Positions 8,028-16,847 of a stretch of 50,698 bases of DNA are shown in pieces (position 1 is the stretch's first letter; every line of letters starts with the position of its first letter). A program made the position numbers and the translations under genes. The notes under the pieces were generated by a model. It had not been told where the DNA came from and ran no database searches. It saw nothing but the letters and a program-made list of their open reading frames with translations. Origin of the DNA: Treponema sp. (GTDB lineage Bacteria > Spirochaetota > Spirochaetia > Treponematales > Breznakiellaceae); NCBI GenBank assembly GCA_031278095.1, contig JAITLC010000094.1, forward strand, positions 1-50,698, given 5' to 3'.

Positions 8028-8489
8028 CTACCTCCCGCCTATTTCAAGGGCCCGCTGGAACATGGTTTTTGCTCCGTCCACAACCGCCGCATTGGCTTCG
8101 TAGGCACGGGAAGCGGAGATCATGTCCACCATTTCCGTAACGATGTCCACATTGGGTAATTCCACATAACCGGTACGGGAACCCGTTTTAATTGCATCGG
8201 GATGAGTGGGATCGTAACGGTACTTGTTCTCCGTCGAAAAATCTTTTTCGATTTCCACCACCCGGACTCCCTTGCCAATGCCGTCATTCATGGACTCAGG
8301 CAGGAAGGGTGAACGCCAGAAAGGACTTTCTGCCCGGGGGCGGAGGATCACCCGGCTGCGGCGGTAGGGGCCTCCTTCATCGGTACGGGTAGTATTCACA
8401 TTGGCGATATTGTCGGCAATCACATCGGAGCGGAGCCGCTGAGCGCTCATCCCGGAAGCCGCTATGTTAATGGCATTAAAGATTCCCAT
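8028..8489 (-). CDS. flgC: Flagellar basal-body rod protein FlgC
   Basis: FlgC is a proximal rod subunit exported by the flagellar type III apparatus. The 153-residue product has the rod-protein N-terminal signature (IAASGMSAQRLRSDVIADNIANVNTT) and the C-terminal YVELPNVDIVTEMVDMISASRAYEAN motif (positions about 115-145), with helices at both ends that pack in the rod. The start is 3 bp after the flgB stop with GAGGAG as ribosome binding site, so the two are translated together. Confidence 0.95.
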   Translation of the reverse strand: MGIFNAINIAASGMSAQRLRSDVIADNIANVNTTRTDEGGPYRRSRVILRPRAESPFWRSPFLPESMNDGIGKGVRVVEIEKDFSTENKYRYDPTHPDAIKTGSRTGYVELPNVDIVTEMVDMISASRAYEANAAVVDGAKTMFQRALEIGGR

Positions 8490-8492
8490 TCA

Positions 8493-8906
8493 TCAACTCC
8501 TCAACACCTGGTTAACCTGACTGAACTCGAAAGTTTCAGCCTGGGCCAGAAGTGTATATTTCAACTGATTTTCCAGAAACAGGTTGAATTCCTGTTCAGG
8601 ATCCACATTGTTTCCGTTGTTATTGTAGCTCGTTGTATAGTCCAGTACCCGCCGGATCTCTACATCCCTGTAATCCCTGGGCCGCCAGCTTGGCATGTGT
8701 TTGGGATTGGTAAGGGTGAGCTCCAGTCTGGGCTTCCGTTCTTCCGTTTCAAGAGCCCGCTTGAGTTCGCTTTCAAAATTCACGTTGGAACGCTTGAAGT
8801 TAGGCACATTGGCATTGGAGAGATTGTTGGCGATCACTTCTCCCCGGACAAGGCTTGCGTCCATGCCCCGGTGAAGGAGATCTACCGTTTTGGAAAAAGT
8901 ACTCAT
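8493..8906 (-). CDS. flgB: Flagellar basal-body rod protein FlgB
   Basis: FlgB is the first rod subunit, joining FliE to FlgC. The 137-residue product shows the rod N-terminal signature in GMDASLVRGEVIANNLSNANVPNFKR (read as about residues 14-39) and a C-terminal heptad helix after NLFLENQLKY. A GGAGG lies 11 bases before the ATG. A 48-bp gap separates it from hslU, so this is the junction between the housekeeping and flagellar halves of the array. I see no clear promoter in that gap. Confidence 0.95.
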   Translation of the reverse strand: MSTFSKTVDLLHRGMDASLVRGEVIANNLSNANVPNFKRSNVNFESELKRALETEERKPRLELTLTNPKHMPSWRPRDYRDVEIRRVLDYTTSYNNNGNNVDPEQEFNLFLENQLKYTLLAQAETFEFSQVNQVLRS

Positions 8907-8954
8907 TATTTACCGATCCTCCCACTTATAATTATCGGTAGCTTAAAAGAACAG

Positions 8955-10523
8955 TTAAAGGATATATCGTCCCAAATCCTGATCCTGCACCACATCGTGA
9001 AGCTTTTCATTCACGTATTCCACGGTAATCGGTATCTTTACAGGCGAAATATCGGGCGCTTCAAAGGAAAGTTCCTCCAGCAGGGCTTCCATGATTGTAT
9101 GGAGCCGCCGGGCGCCTATGTTCTCAAGTTTTGAGTTTACTTCTGCGGCCAGGGCAGCCAGACGCTCTACCGCTTCGGCACTGAACTCAATGTCCACGCC
9201 TTCAGTCCCCAGAAGACCGGTATACTGCTTGGTAAGGGCGTTCTTGGGTTCCGTCAGTATCTGAAGAAACTCTTCCTTGCCCAGGGAATCCAGCTCTACC
9301 CTCAGGGGAAAACGGCCCTGCAATTCGGGAATCAGATCGGAGGGCTTACTTACGTTGAAGGCTCCCGCTGCGATAAACAGGATATGATCGGTATTCACCG
9401 GCCCCCATTTGGTATTCACCCTTGCTCCCTCCACGATGGGGAGTATATCCCGCTGCACTCCTTCCCGGCTTACATCCGGCCCGCCGCCGCGATCGCCCTT
9501 GACGGCAATCTTGTCGATCTCGTCGATAAACACGATGCCTGTCTCTTCTACCCGCTGTCTGGCTTCGTCGCTTACCCGGTCACGGTCGATCAGTTTTTCC
9601 GCTTCCTCCGCCCGGAGAATCTCACGGGCGCGGGCAACGGTAACTACCTTCTTCTTTTTATTGGCGCCGAAGAAACCTGCAATGCCGGAAAGACTCGATT
9701 CAAGCTCCTCCATGCCGCCGCCCATCATCTCAACGGATGGAAACTGGGGATTCTGGTTTACCATGATCTCCACAGATCTGTTTTCCAGCCTGCCTTCCTT
9801 CAGCCACTGGCGGAATGTTTCCCGTGTGGACTTGCTTCCCTGATTCGCCGCGGCGGCTTCTTCCTCAGTGTCCTTTCTCCTGTCTTCTTCCGGAGCCGAA
9901 TCGGCCTGCCCTTCGTTCTGAACATCGTAGCCCATGGGAATTCCCACCTGAATGGCTGTTCCGATCAAGCCGGAACCATTGGAACCTTCGGGATTTATCG
10001 AGAAAGACCCCATGGGACGGACTACGGGCTGCTGCCTGGCCTTGCTTTCCTTTGCCCTTTTTTTGGTACCCGGAAAAAGGAGATCCAGCAGGGCTTCTTC
10101 GGCCCGTTTCTCCGCTTCCACCTTTACCGATTCCTGCATCTCCTGTTTTACCATCTGAACTCCGGCGGCCATGAGATCCCTGACCATGGATTCCACATCC
10201 CGGCCGACATATCCCACTTCGGTATACTTGGTAGCCTCAACCTTGATAAAAGGCGAATTGGCAAGCTTTGCAAGACGCCGGGCTATTTCGGTTTTACCGA
10301 CTCCGGTGGGACCTATCATGAGGATGTTCTTGGGGGCAATGTCTTCCCTGATTTCGGGATCCAGCTTGAGCCGCCGCATACGGTTCCTCAGAGCTACTGC
10401 TACCGCACGTTTGGCTTTCTTCTGCCCCACGATGTATTTATCAAGCTCTGTTACTATTTCCCTTGGAGTAAGTTTGTCAAGGTTCCGGTCTTCTCTCATG
10501 ATCGGAGAATTTGATTCAGGCAT
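8955..10523 (-). CDS. hslU: ATP-dependent protease ATPase subunit HslU (ClpY)
   Basis: HslU is the AAA+ unfoldase that feeds proteins into the HslV peptidase. Walker A GPTGVGKT is at 71-78, the pore loop GYVGRD follows, Walker B is FIDEIDKIA and the C-terminus ends GRYIL, the tail that docks into HslV. At 522 residues it is longer than typical HslU (about 443-460). The excess lies in the intermediate (I) domain, about 150-230, where a Gly/Ser and then Glu/Ala-rich linker is inserted; this part looks flexible. The ATG overlaps the hslV stop by one base (TAATG), so the two subunits are coupled. Confidence 0.96.
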   Translation of the reverse strand: MPESNSPIMREDRNLDKLTPREIVTELDKYIVGQKKAKRAVAVALRNRMRRLKLDPEIREDIAPKNILMIGPTGVGKTEIARRLAKLANSPFIKVEATKYTEVGYVGRDVESMVRDLMAAGVQMVKQEMQESVKVEAEKRAEEALLDLLFPGTKKRAKESKARQQPVVRPMGSFSINPEGSNGSGLIGTAIQVGIPMGYDVQNEGQADSAPEEDRRKDTEEEAAAANQGSKSTRETFRQWLKEGRLENRSVEIMVNQNPQFPSVEMMGGGMEELESSLSGIAGFFGANKKKKVVTVARAREILRAEEAEKLIDRDRVSDEARQRVEETGIVFIDEIDKIAVKGDRGGGPDVSREGVQRDILPIVEGARVNTKWGPVNTDHILFIAAGAFNVSKPSDLIPELQGRFPLRVELDSLGKEEFLQILTEPKNALTKQYTGLLGTEGVDIEFSAEAVERLAALAAEVNSKLENIGARRLHTIMEALLEELSFEAPDISPVKIPITVEYVNEKLHDVVQDQDLGRYIL

Positions 10524-11083
10524 TATTTCTTTTCCTTCGAGGGCAGTTCCTCAAGTATTATCTGGCTGTTGGTATAGATACAGATATTTCCTGCGATTTT
10601 AAGGCTTCTTTCCGCAATTTCCGCTGCGCCAAAGACGGAACCTTCAAGATAGGCGAGGGCTGCGGCATAGGCATAGTTCCCACCCGACCCGATGGCCAGA
10701 GCGTTTTCCGCAGGTTCAATCACATCCCCTGTACCGGAGATGAGCAGAGTCTTCTGGAGATCCGCCACAAGAAGCAGGGCTTCAAGACGCCGCAAGGTTC
10801 TGTCTGTCCGCCATTCTTTGGCAAGCTCCACCGCGGCGCGGAGAAGATCTCCTGAGTATTCTTTGAGCTTCACTTCAAAAAGATCGAAAAGGGTAAAGGC
10901 ATCGGCAGTAGCTCCGGCAAAACCGCAGAGAACCTTGCCGTCCATAAGGCGCCGTACCTTCCGGGCGTTGTTCTTCATCACCGTCTCACCCATGGTTACC
11001 TGTCCGTCCCCTGCCATGGCAACCTGCCCGTTTTTTCGGACAGCCAAAACCGTTGTACTGTGCATCTTCTCCGTTTTCTTCAT
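10523..11083 (-). CDS. hslV: ATP-dependent protease peptidase subunit HslV (ClpQ)
   Basis: HslV is the proteasome-beta-like dodecameric peptidase of the HslVU complex. The conserved [16 protein letters not shown] and [12 protein letters not shown] motifs identify it. The catalytic N-terminal Thr falls about nine residues inside the translation, after MKKTEKMHS, so a short prosequence must be removed; E. coli removes only Met. The ATG at 11083 has GGAG ten bases upstream; a TTG at 11089 and an ATG two codons before the Thr are alternatives, and the last would shrink the prosequence to Met-His-Ser. It is followed directly by hslU and preceded by xerC, the same order as codV-clpQ-clpY in Bacillus. 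Confidence 0.94.
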   Translation of the reverse strand: MKKTEKMHSTTVLAVRKNGQVAMAGDGQVTMGETVMKNNARKVRRLMDGKVLCGFAGATADAFTLFDLFEVKLKEYSGDLLRAAVELAKEWRTDRTLRRLEALLLVADLQKTLLISGTGDVIEPAENALAIGSGGNYAYAAALAYLEGSVFGAAEIAERSLKIAGNICIYTNSQIILEELPSKEKK

Positions 11084-11107
11084 ATTCAATAATCTCCGTT
11101 CATTACT

Positions 11108-12007
11108 TTACCCGTGAGGGTGTGCCTTCGTATATACCCGTTTGAGCCGCTCGATATCCACATGGGTATAACGCTGTGTAGTAGAGATACTTGCGTGGCC
11201 CAGGAGTTCCTGTACCACCCGTACGTCGCATCCGGAATTGACAAGATGGGTTGCGAAACTATGCCTCAGGCTGTGGGGATGTATTTTCTTCTGTATCCCC
11301 GAAAGACCGGCATATCTGGAAATAATCCAGCGTACTCCGGGAACCGAAATGGCTCCCCCCTTCCGGTTTATAAAAACCCGTTTCGTAGGCTCCTCTCCCT
11401 TGATCCTGGCCTTCCTTTCCAAAAGATAATCCTTAAGCGCCTCTTTTGCCTGATCGGAAAAGAACACATAGCGTTCCTTATTCCCCTTGCCGATAACCCG
11501 TGCGCCGCCTGCATCTTTTTCAAGCCTGTCCAGGGACAGTTCAACCAGCTCCGAAATACGCAAGCCTCCCGAATACATACAGAGTATCAATGCCTTGTCC
11601 CGTTCGGGCCACAGGATTCCTGCGGTTTCGGGGAGCACGGCGAAACCGGCCATCTCCTCTTCCCAGAGAAAGGCCGGAAGGGTTTTGGGGGAACGGAGAT
11701 TTCGCAAATTCTGGGCCGGATTATCACCGCGTTTTTTAAAACGTACAAGCCAGCGGTAAAAGCCCCGGATGGAAGAAAGGGCCCGGTTCACGCTGACACT
11801 GGCTATCCCTTCGGCGCTGAGATCCGCGATAAAACCCTCTACCTCTACCTGTTCCGCCTTCTCAATCTCTATCCCGTGATTGATACAGTAATTTTCAAAA
11901 CGCTCAAGATCCTTTCCATAGGCTTCCAGAGTACGCGCAGACACTCCCCGTACCGATTCGAGATACAAAAGATACTGATCAACAAGCCTCTGTTCCACAG
12001 CGCTCAT
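11108..12007 (-). CDS. xerC: Tyrosine recombinase XerC-type
   Basis: It resolves chromosome dimers at dif together with a partner recombinase. The product (299 residues from ATG 12007) has the SAM-like core-binding domain (about 1-95) and a catalytic domain with all residues visible: Arg in GGLRISEL, Lys in GKGNKERY, His-x-x-Arg in HSLRHSFATH, His in LLGHASISTT and the nucleophile Tyr in QRYTHV. An upstream TTG at 12028 would overlap topA and its own GAGGAG, so the ATG is preferred although its Shine-Dalgarno spacing is long. XerC is assigned because it sits directly before hslVU, as CodV does in Bacillus; which of the two Xer proteins here is C and which is D is an inference from context. 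Confidence 0.88.
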   Translation of the reverse strand: MSAVEQRLVDQYLLYLESVRGVSARTLEAYGKDLERFENYCINHGIEIEKAEQVEVEGFIADLSAEGIASVSVNRALSSIRGFYRWLVRFKKRGDNPAQNLRNLRSPKTLPAFLWEEEMAGFAVLPETAGILWPERDKALILCMYSGGLRISELVELSLDRLEKDAGGARVIGKGNKERYVFFSDQAKEALKDYLLERKARIKGEEPTKRVFINRKGGAISVPGVRWIISRYAGLSGIQKKIHPHSLRHSFATHLVNSGCDVRVVQELLGHASISTTQRYTHVDIERLKRVYTKAHPHG

Positions 12008-12017
12008 TCCGGATTTA

Positions 12018-14207
12018 TCACTCCTCAATCTTTACCTCTCTGTCTTCCACATCATCATCCGAATGCAGGTAATCGCATTCCGGGTTTATGCAGGCTTTAT
12101 GACTGCCGTTTCTCTTGTCAAACTTCTCCACGAGGAAATGACCGCATTTAGGGCAATTCTGATTTATCGGCTTGAAGTGACTGATAAAGTCACAGTCAGG
12201 GTAGTTGCTGCAGCCGTAGAATTCCTTTCCCCGGCCGCGGGTTTTCCGGGCGACAATATCGCCGCCGCATTTGGGACATGTCGCAAGAGGGATACTCTTC
12301 GTATTCCTGCATTCGGGAAAACCACTGCAGGCAAGGAAAAACCCGAAACGTCCCAGCTTCTTTATCAGGGGTTTTCCGCATTTCTCGCACACATAATCCG
12401 TCGGCTCATCAAGGGAACCCTTGTATGATTCCAGAGTCTTTCCGACTTCGTCCACCGTATTCTTGAAAGGATCCCAGAATTCCCGAATCATGTCCGGCCA
12501 GCGGATGGCACTCTCCTCTACCTGATCAAGCTTTGTTTCCATGGAAGCGGTAAATGCCGAATCCACCACATGGGGGAAGTATTCCACCAGCATGTCATTG
12601 ATAAGACGCCCCAGCACCGAAGGCACAAGCTGCTTGTTGGAACGGGTTACATAGTAACGATCCAAAAGAACGGAAATAATGCTGGCATAGGTAGAAGGCC
12701 TGCCGATTCCCAATTCTTCCAGTGTCTTTACGATAGAAGCATCGGTAAAACGGGGCGGCCCCTGGGTAAAGTGCTGTTCCGAATGGAACTTGTCAACATG
12801 AATCTTATCACCCTTCTTCAATACAGGATAAGGATTCCCTTTTTCTTCCCTGGAAGCAAGAAGTTTCATTGCCTTATAAAAACCCTTCTCGGTAATTTTG
12901 GTTCCGGTGATCCTGAAGATCCCTTCCCCTGCGGCTATGTCTACGCTCACTGTCTGTGTTTTCGCATTGATCATCTGGCTGGACACAAAACGCTCCCAGA
13001 TTATCGTATAGAGCCTTAACTGATCCCGGCTCAGGTAATCCTTAATGTCATCGGAAATATATTTAACATAGGTAGGGCGGATTGCCTCATGGGCATCCTG
13101 GGACTTCTTCCCCATCGCATACTCATTGGGTTTTTCCGGCAGAGAATCTTTGTAAGCGGCGCTTATCCATTCCCGAACTTCTTCCAGGGCCGCCTGGGAT
13201 ATACGCACAGAATCTGTACGCATGTAGGTAATGAGCCCTACCCGGCCGGAACCGATATTCACCCCTTCATAGAGCATCTGGGCTACCTGCATGGTTTTTT
13301 TGCTGGTAAAGCCAAGGCGGTTGGCGGCAGTCTGCTGAAGCTGGGAAGTGGTAAAGGGAGGCTTGGGCCGCAGGGTCTTTTCGGTTTTCCGGATATCCTG
13401 AACAATACAATCCGCCTTTTCAACCTGCGCAATGATACTCTTTACCGATTCTTCATTTTTAAGTTCCGGTTTCTGTCCCTGCCAGGAAACCAACTGGGCG
13501 GTATAGGAATTCTTTCCGACTTTGAAATCCGCATCAAGAGACCAGTACTCGTCGGGAATAAAAGATTCAACTTCCTTTTCCCTTTCGCAGATAAGCCTTA
13601 AGGCCACAGACTGCACCCTTCCTGCGGAGAGACCATTCTTTACTTTTTTCCAGAGCAGAGGCGAAAGATTGTAACCAACCAGCCTGTCCAGCACCCGCCG
13701 GGCCTTCTGGGCATTTACCTTGGATTCGTCAATGTCTCCGGGATTGGCTACCGCTTCCTTTATGGCCTGGGGAGTTATTTCATTGAATGCAATACGCTGA
13801 ATCGGCACCCGTGCATTTTTAGCGCTGATCGCATTCCGCAGATGCCAGGCGATGGCCTCCCCTTCACGGTCATTATCACTTGCCAGTAATACACGAACGC
13901 TTTTCTTTGCATCCCCCTGCAATTCCTTGAGGAGTTTTGCCTTTCCCCGGACGGTGATATACTCAGGTTCAAAATTATGATCCACGTCAATGGCAAGACG
14001 CGATTTGGGAAGATCGATAAGGTGGCCGATAGAAGCTTTTACCGAGTAATCGCTCCCCAGGTATTTCTCGATGGTTTTGGCTTTGGCAGGAGACTCTACA
14101 ATGACAAGAATTTTTTGCTCTTTTGACGTTTTGCGGGAAGAGGTTTTTTTCCCCGGTTTTGCCTTGTCTGTTTCCTGTCCGCCAATCTTCTTTTTTTCAC
14201 GCGTCAT
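12018..14207 (-). CDS. topA: DNA topoisomerase I (type IA)
   Basis: It relaxes negative supercoils by single-strand passage. The 729-residue product has the Toprim domain starting KILVIVESPAKAKTI at about 32-46, acidic DNDRE at 111-115, and the active-site Tyr328 in GLITYMRTDS. Three C-terminal four-cysteine zinc ribbons follow (CEKCGKPL, CPKCGGDIV and CPKCGHFL). The first 30 residues are a Lys/Thr/Ser-rich basic extension before the Toprim fold. It is followed by xerC and preceded by dprA, 12 bp away. Its place in a division-flagellar array links it to chromosome handling with the two Xer proteins. Confidence 0.96.
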   Translation of the reverse strand: MTREKKKIGGQETDKAKPGKKTSSRKTSKEQKILVIVESPAKAKTIEKYLGSDYSVKASIGHLIDLPKSRLAIDVDHNFEPEYITVRGKAKLLKELQGDAKKSVRVLLASDNDREGEAIAWHLRNAISAKNARVPIQRIAFNEITPQAIKEAVANPGDIDESKVNAQKARRVLDRLVGYNLSPLLWKKVKNGLSAGRVQSVALRLICEREKEVESFIPDEYWSLDADFKVGKNSYTAQLVSWQGQKPELKNEESVKSIIAQVEKADCIVQDIRKTEKTLRPKPPFTTSQLQQTAANRLGFTSKKTMQVAQMLYEGVNIGSGRVGLITYMRTDSVRISQAALEEVREWISAAYKDSLPEKPNEYAMGKKSQDAHEAIRPTYVKYISDDIKDYLSRDQLRLYTIIWERFVSSQMINAKTQTVSVDIAAGEGIFRITGTKITEKGFYKAMKLLASREEKGNPYPVLKKGDKIHVDKFHSEQHFTQGPPRFTDASIVKTLEELGIGRPSTYASIISVLLDRYYVTRSNKQLVPSVLGRLINDMLVEYFPHVVDSAFTASMETKLDQVEESAIRWPDMIREFWDPFKNTVDEVGKTLESYKGSLDEPTDYVCEKCGKPLIKKLGRFGFFLACSGFPECRNTKSIPLATCPKCGGDIVARKTRGRGKEFYGCSNYPDCDFISHFKPINQNCPKCGHFLVEKFDKRNGSHKACINPECDYLHSDDDVEDREVKIEE

Positions 14208-14219
14208 CGATTTTTTTTC

Positions 14220-15194
14220 CTATTTTTCTGAATCAAACTCAATATTGAGTTGTTTTGCCAGAGAGCGGGCCAGTGCCTGTCCCGGCGGAAGTCCGGCTTC
14301 TTCTCCGTCTTTCCTGTCTTTTTCAATCTTCCATTCCGACAGTATCTCTGCTGCATTATGAATGATCCGCGCTCCCTCTCCCGCCAGTTTCCGCGTTCCT
14401 GCCCCCGAAGGGCCCGAAGCAATACCGGCAGAAGCCGTCCAGAGATCCCGGCCCTGATCCAGGGCAAAGCCTGCAGTGATCAGGGCGCCTGAATGTTCAG
14501 GCGCTTCCACAACAAGCACTCCCCGCGCAAGAGCCGAGATGATCCGGTTCCTGGCAGGAAAATTCCACTTGAAGGCTTCCGTCCCCGGAGGATACTCGGA
14601 GATGATTGCACCCCCGCCCTCCAATATGCGCCGGGCAAGGGGACGGTTACTTTGAGGATACACCATATCCGCCCCGCAGCCCAGAACCGCCACGGTGGGG
14701 GCAGAACCTTCGAGATTTCCCCGGTGGCCGGCCGCATCGATTCCCAGTGCAAGTCCTGATACCACCGCTACACCGGCCCTGCCCAATTCCCGTGCAATCT
14801 CAAAAGCCTGAGCCTGGGCGCCTGCACTGGGATGCCTGGTTCCAACGATGGCCATCAGGGGCTTTTCCGGGTCGGGTAGTTTTCCCCGGTAATAGAGAAG
14901 CGGCGGCGGATCGAATATCTCCCGGAGGAGCGGCGGATAATCCCCGTCATTCCATGAAGTCCAGCGTATGCCCCGCCGAAGGGCGGCCTTGAAGTCGCCT
15001 TCTGCAAGAGCGCAAACAGTTTCCATAGTCCAGTCCCGCCTCAAAGGCCGGCGGATACACATTTCAATATTTACCTTGGCGGACTTTCGGAATTCATCTT
15101 CCGAATGAAATTCTTCCATTAGTTTAAGACGTTCCCCGGGAGTAAGACCGGGAATACGGTTGATGATAAAAATCAGCAAGTCTCTTTCAGCCAT
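14220..15194 (-). CDS. dprA: DNA-processing protein DprA
   Basis: DprA binds incoming single-stranded DNA and loads RecA in transformable bacteria; it is widespread even where competence is unproven. The 324-residue product has an N-terminal helix-hairpin-helix-like region (about 1-75) and the Rossmann DprA core with MAIVGTRHPS, VVSGLALGIDAAGHRG, AVLGCGADMVYP and FPARNRIISALARGVLVVEA. The C-terminus after about residue 280 is short and charged, with no recognisable winged-helix domain. Its ATG lies inside the last codons of the TPR gene (8-nt overlap), with GGAG seven bases upstream. Confidence 0.94.
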   Translation of the reverse strand: MAERDLLIFIINRIPGLTPGERLKLMEEFHSEDEFRKSAKVNIEMCIRRPLRRDWTMETVCALAEGDFKAALRRGIRWTSWNDGDYPPLLREIFDPPPLLYYRGKLPDPEKPLMAIVGTRHPSAGAQAQAFEIARELGRAGVAVVSGLALGIDAAGHRGNLEGSAPTVAVLGCGADMVYPQSNRPLARRILEGGGAIISEYPPGTEAFKWNFPARNRIISALARGVLVVEAPEHSGALITAGFALDQGRDLWTASAGIASGPSGAGTRKLAGEGARIIHNAAEILSEWKIEKDRKDGEEAGLPPGQALARSLAKQLNIEFDSEK

Positions 15195-15933
15195 TATTCA
15201 TCTCCAGTATAAACTCCCTGTTTTTCTGGGCCTCTGCCTTTTGGTTCTGATCCCTGGCTTCCCGGACGATGCGGTCATAGATTTCCAGCGCCCGCTCATT
15301 GTTGCCTGTCTGATAATAAACCCTCGCCAGGGCAAAGAGTGCATTCATGTCTCTGGGTAAAAGTTCAGCATAATGTTCCAAATGAGGCAAGGCTTCCAGA
15401 GGACGCCCCAGCTCAAAGCTATAGAGAATTGCCAGTCCGTAACGGGGCTTTGGATAATCAGGATCAAGCTCTATCGATCTTAAATAGGCCTGTTCCGCCA
15501 GGGTAAAGTAACGTATCCGCAAATTCTCTTCTGTATCGGGAAAATCCAGAGAAGATTTCGCCACAACCCCCGCGGAGAGGCCTGTCAGATAAAATAAAGT
15601 CGGATCCTCATTATTGTAATATACCGCCTGTTCCAAAGCTTTCAAAGCTTCGTTGTATAGTTTTTTATCGATATACCTGGTTGCCAGTATCTTCCAGTAG
15701 GTTGCCGTCTGTACCCCCTCCTTGAGATTCAATGCTATCTGATCCTCGTAGAGGGCAATGGCCTTGCTGAGCCCTTCTATGGTTTCAGGGGGCCCTCCCT
15801 TGGGAGAAAGCTCCGCGATACGTTTTGCCAGTTCCCGGTGGCTTTTCTTCCTGGCTCCGCTATAAACTCCAAAGACCACGGCAAAGACAACCGCCACAAT
15901 CACAATGCCCGAAAGAACTTCTTTAACTTTCAT
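15187..15933 (-). CDS. Membrane-anchored TPR protein
   Basis: The 248-residue product has one N-terminal transmembrane segment (about 8-25, SGIVIVAVVFAVVFGVYSG) and then helical tetratricopeptide-like repeats facing the periplasm or cytoplasm. Repeat elements are seen in YNEALKALEQAVYYNNEDP, AYLRSIELDPDYPKPRYGLA, EALPHLEHYAELLPRDMNALFALARVYYQTG and NNERALEIYDRIV. No enzyme motif is visible. The ATG overlaps the xerD stop by 4 nt (ATGA) and its end overlaps dprA by 8 nt, so it is firmly in the operon. Such proteins often scaffold envelope complexes; the specific partner is unknown. Confidence 0.85.
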   Translation of the reverse strand: MKVKEVLSGIVIVAVVFAVVFGVYSGARKKSHRELAKRIAELSPKGGPPETIEGLSKAIALYEDQIALNLKEGVQTATYWKILATRYIDKKLYNEALKALEQAVYYNNEDPTLFYLTGLSAGVVAKSSLDFPDTEENLRIRYFTLAEQAYLRSIELDPDYPKPRYGLAILYSFELGRPLEALPHLEHYAELLPRDMNALFALARVYYQTGNNERALEIYDRIVREARDQNQKAEAQKNREFILEMNNG

Positions 15934-16847
15934 TGATCTTTCCGCCCTTTGAAGAGATCCAGATTCGGCAGATACTGTTTATGTTTTTCCCGCAGGGTTT
16001 TTACATCCACATGGGTATAGATCTGGGTGGTGGTAAGATCCGCATGACCCAACAGTTCCTGTACCGAACGGAGATCCGCACCCCCGGCGAGAAGCGCTGT
16101 AGCAAAACTGTGGCGCAGGGTATGAAGTTTTGAAGAAACACCGGCAACGGCGGCCGGACGGGTGTAGTTCTTCCAGATCCCCTTTCGGGAAAGCCGCTTC
16201 CCCGTCTTTCCTATAAAGAGGGCCCGTGACTGTCTCTTTTTTGCAAGGACAGGCCGGACTTCCTTGATGTATTTTTTCAGAATTATTGCCGCCTGAGATC
16301 CAAAGACCACAAGTCTCTCCTTGTTTCCCTTTCCCCGTACTCTGGCCGAACCTCCCGGAAAATCCACATCTTCCACATTCAGAGCCACCGCTTCGGAAAC
16401 CCGGAGACCTGCCGAATAGATCAATTCATAGAGAGCCCGGTTCCGCAAACCCAGCGGAGTTCCGTCATCCGCAGCCCTGAGAACATCCTCCACGGTATGT
16501 TGATCCAGTACGGCAGGAAGATGTCTCTGTTTTCCGGGTGTCTCCAGAAGCAGCGCCGGGTTGTCCTGCCGGATTCTTTCCGCTTCCAGAAACCGGAAAA
16601 AGGATCGCAGGGCCGAAAGAGCCTTGGCTGTCGAAACGGAATTAATGCCCTTCTCGCCCTGCCTGCGGAAATTGAGGTATGCGATTAAACCCGCAGAATC
16701 AATGCTTTCCGGCCGTAGAACTTCCCGTTCCAGCCATTCCAGAAAACGGCGGATCTCAAGCCGGTAGGTATCCGCGGTGAGCCGTGAACGTCTTTCCAGC
16801 GCGATGAGACGGGCATAAAACTGTTCTTCCAGGCCGTTTTTTTTCAC
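15930..16847 (-). CDS. xerD: Tyrosine recombinase XerD-type
   Basis: This is the second site-specific recombinase of the array, 305 residues. Core-binding domain at about 1-90; catalytic residues visible as Arg in AGLRVSEA, Lys in GKGNKERLV, His-x-x-Arg in HTLRHSFATA, His in LLGHADLTT and Tyr in QIYTHV. The start codon is GTG (16847) and overlaps the ftsZ stop as GTGA. A run of eight A follows the start. Placement straight after ftsZ couples dimer resolution to division. The XerC/XerD names are by context only. Confidence 0.9.
   Translation of the reverse strand: MKKNGLEEQFYARLIALERRSRLTADTYRLEIRRFLEWLEREVLRPESIDSAGLIAYLNFRRQGEKGINSVSTAKALSALRSFFRFLEAERIRQDNPALLLETPGKQRHLPAVLDQHTVEDVLRAADDGTPLGLRNRALYELIYSAGLRVSEAVALNVEDVDFPGGSARVRGKGNKERLVVFGSQAAIILKKYIKEVRPVLAKKRQSRALFIGKTGKRLSRKGIWKNYTRPAAVAGVSSKLHTLRHSFATALLAGGADLRSVQELLGHADLTTTQIYTHVDVKTLREKHKQYLPNLDLFKGRKDQ

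Noticed and set aside
9384-10514. A 376-codon plus-strand reading frame opposite hslU
   Set aside because: HslU is certain on the minus strand by Walker motifs and C-terminal tail. The antisense frame follows from codon bias.
11114-12151. A 345-codon plus-strand reading frame opposite xerC
   Set aside because: Catalytic R-K-H-R-H-Y residues of the recombinase are on the minus strand; the antisense frame has none of its own.
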